Assembly: GCF_018138715.1 (NCBI RefSeq) | Contig: NZ_JAGSHX010000006.1 | Coordinates: 6,882,001-6,946,000, forward strand | Direction of reading: 5' to 3' | DNA from: Streptomyces asiaticus | GTDB taxonomy: Bacteria > Actinomycetota > Actinomycetes > Streptomycetales > Streptomycetaceae | Length of the DNA stretch: 64,000 nt | Shown here: positions 63,412-64,000 of the stretch, piece by piece | How the letters are laid out: every line of letters starts with the position of its first letter | Position numbering within the stretch: position 1 is the stretch's first letter | The notes under the pieces: model-generated | The model's input: only the letters and a program-made list of their open reading frames with translations | What the model was told of the DNA's origin: nothing | Databases searched by the model: none | Made by a program: the position numbers and the translations under genes

Positions 63412-64000
63412 CCGCCGCACTCGCCGAGCAGGACACCCTGCCCGCCGCCGCGGCCACCCCGCCGCCCGCCGCCCGCGGAAGGCGCCGGCGCGGATCCGAC
63501 CAGGGCGTACCGCGCTGGCAGATCTATCTGCCGCTGGGCCTGTATCTGCTGTTCACCCTCCTCCCCTTCTACTGGATGCTGCTGTTCGCGCTGCGCCCCG
63601 CGGGCTCGAACGCGCTGGTGCCCTGGCCGGTCACCGGTGAGCACTTCCAGAAGGTGTGGAACGAGCGCAGCTTCGGGATCTTCTTCCAGAACAGCATGAT
63701 CGTCGGCGTCGCCTCGCTGGTGATGACGACGGCGGTCGCGCTGGCCGGGGGCTATGCCCTCGCCCGCTTCGAGTTCCGGATCAAAAGGGGCTTCATGCTG
63801 GCGCTGCTGGCGTCGCAGTTCATCCCGGGCGCGCTGATGCTGGTGCCGCTCTTCGAGATCTTCAAGAACCTTCAGATGATCAACTCGCTGGGGAGCGTGG
63901 TCATCGCGGAGACGGTCTTCCAGCTGCCCCTGTCGATCATCCTCATCAGCGGCTTCATCAAGAACGTGCCGGTGTCACTGGAAGAACAGGCATGGGTGGA
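63408..64000 (+). CDS. Sugar ABC transporter permease, MalG-type, cut by window edge
   Basis: Starts at GTG 63408, overlapping the MalF-type gene, and runs off the right edge after 197 codons. It has the MalG layout: a basic Arg-rich N-terminus (GRRRRGS), a first helix IYLPLGLYLLFTLLPFYWML, helices at IVGVASLVMTTAVALAGGYA and MLALLASQFIPGALMLVPL, and the start of the EAA loop (PVSLEEQAWV). Partner of the upstream permease. Confidence 0.93.
   Translation, partial: MTAALAEQDTLPAAAATPPPAARGRRRRGSDQGVPRWQIYLPLGLYLLFTLLPFYWMLLFALRPAGSNALVPWPVTGEHFQKVWNERSFGIFFQNSMIVGVASLVMTTAVALAGGYALARFEFRIKRGFMLALLASQFIPGALMLVPLFEIFKNLQMINSLGSVVIAETVFQLPLSIILISGFIKNVPVSLEEQAWV

Overview
The window reads as chromosomal DNA of a Streptomyces species. 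It has very high GC and strong third-position G/C bias, many GTG starts and many 4-base ATGA/GTGA gene overlaps. It carries the actinomycete blocks uvrC-rapZ-yvcK-whiA, gap-pgk-tpiA-secG, tkt-tal-zwf-opcA-pgl and sufR-B-D-(Rieske)-C-S-U. From memory, the order from uvrC to dapD follows the S. coelicolor SCO1953 to about SCO1916 segment. The species is not assigned.

Region 1 (1-10136): a LacI-family regulator cut by the left edge, with a 30-bp palindromic operator beside it; a Tat-exported Rieske lipoprotein; the coupled genes uvrC-rapZ-yvcK-whiA (DNA repair, RNase adaptor, cell-envelope/gluconeogenesis factor, sporulation regulator); and a large secreted M14 zinc carboxypeptidase. Region 2 (10313-24166) is central carbon metabolism. 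Lower glycolysis (gap, pgk, tpiA), secG, an RbpA-family protein, an MFS exporter and pgi face right. They converge, through a perfect bidirectional terminator, on a left-facing pentose-phosphate operon (tkt-tal-zwf-opcA-pgl). Region 3 (24551-30020) holds heme O/heme A synthesis (ctaB, ctaA) for the aa3-type oxidase, a conserved small protein, an amidohydrolase and an ABC-2 exporter.

Region 4 (30048-36823) is the complete SUF iron-sulfur cluster operon. It starts at a SufR operator that overlaps a probably leaderless sufR start codon and ends at a 16-bp UUCG hairpin terminator. Region 5 (36856-49986) is mixed: an SMR efflux pump with its TetR regulator, dapD, a secreted nuclease, a conserved hypothetical, a PhoX-type phosphatase behind a PHO box, a luciferase-like flavin enzyme, a double-TerD protein, a decayed DUF1963-like fragment, an epimerase, and an EamA exporter divergent from TetR. 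Large mosaic inverted repeats occupy several intergenic gaps here. Region 6 (50051-53551) is an SDR and a MarR-MFS-isochorismatase operon with a clear MarR-type operator.

Region 7 (54059-64000) looks like a sugar-acid catabolic island: uronate dehydrogenase, divergent 5-dehydro-4-deoxyglucarate dehydratase (kdgD) coupled to an unrecognised 399-residue enzyme-like protein, an MFS carrier, and then a GntR-controlled set (DHDPS-family lyase, IlvD/Edd sugar-acid dehydratase, two sugar ABC permeases) running off the right edge. This island, with its coupled unknown gene, is the best candidate for undescribed biology. The remainder is mostly conserved Streptomyces core. No rRNA, tRNA, CRISPR array, transposase or prophage gene was seen.
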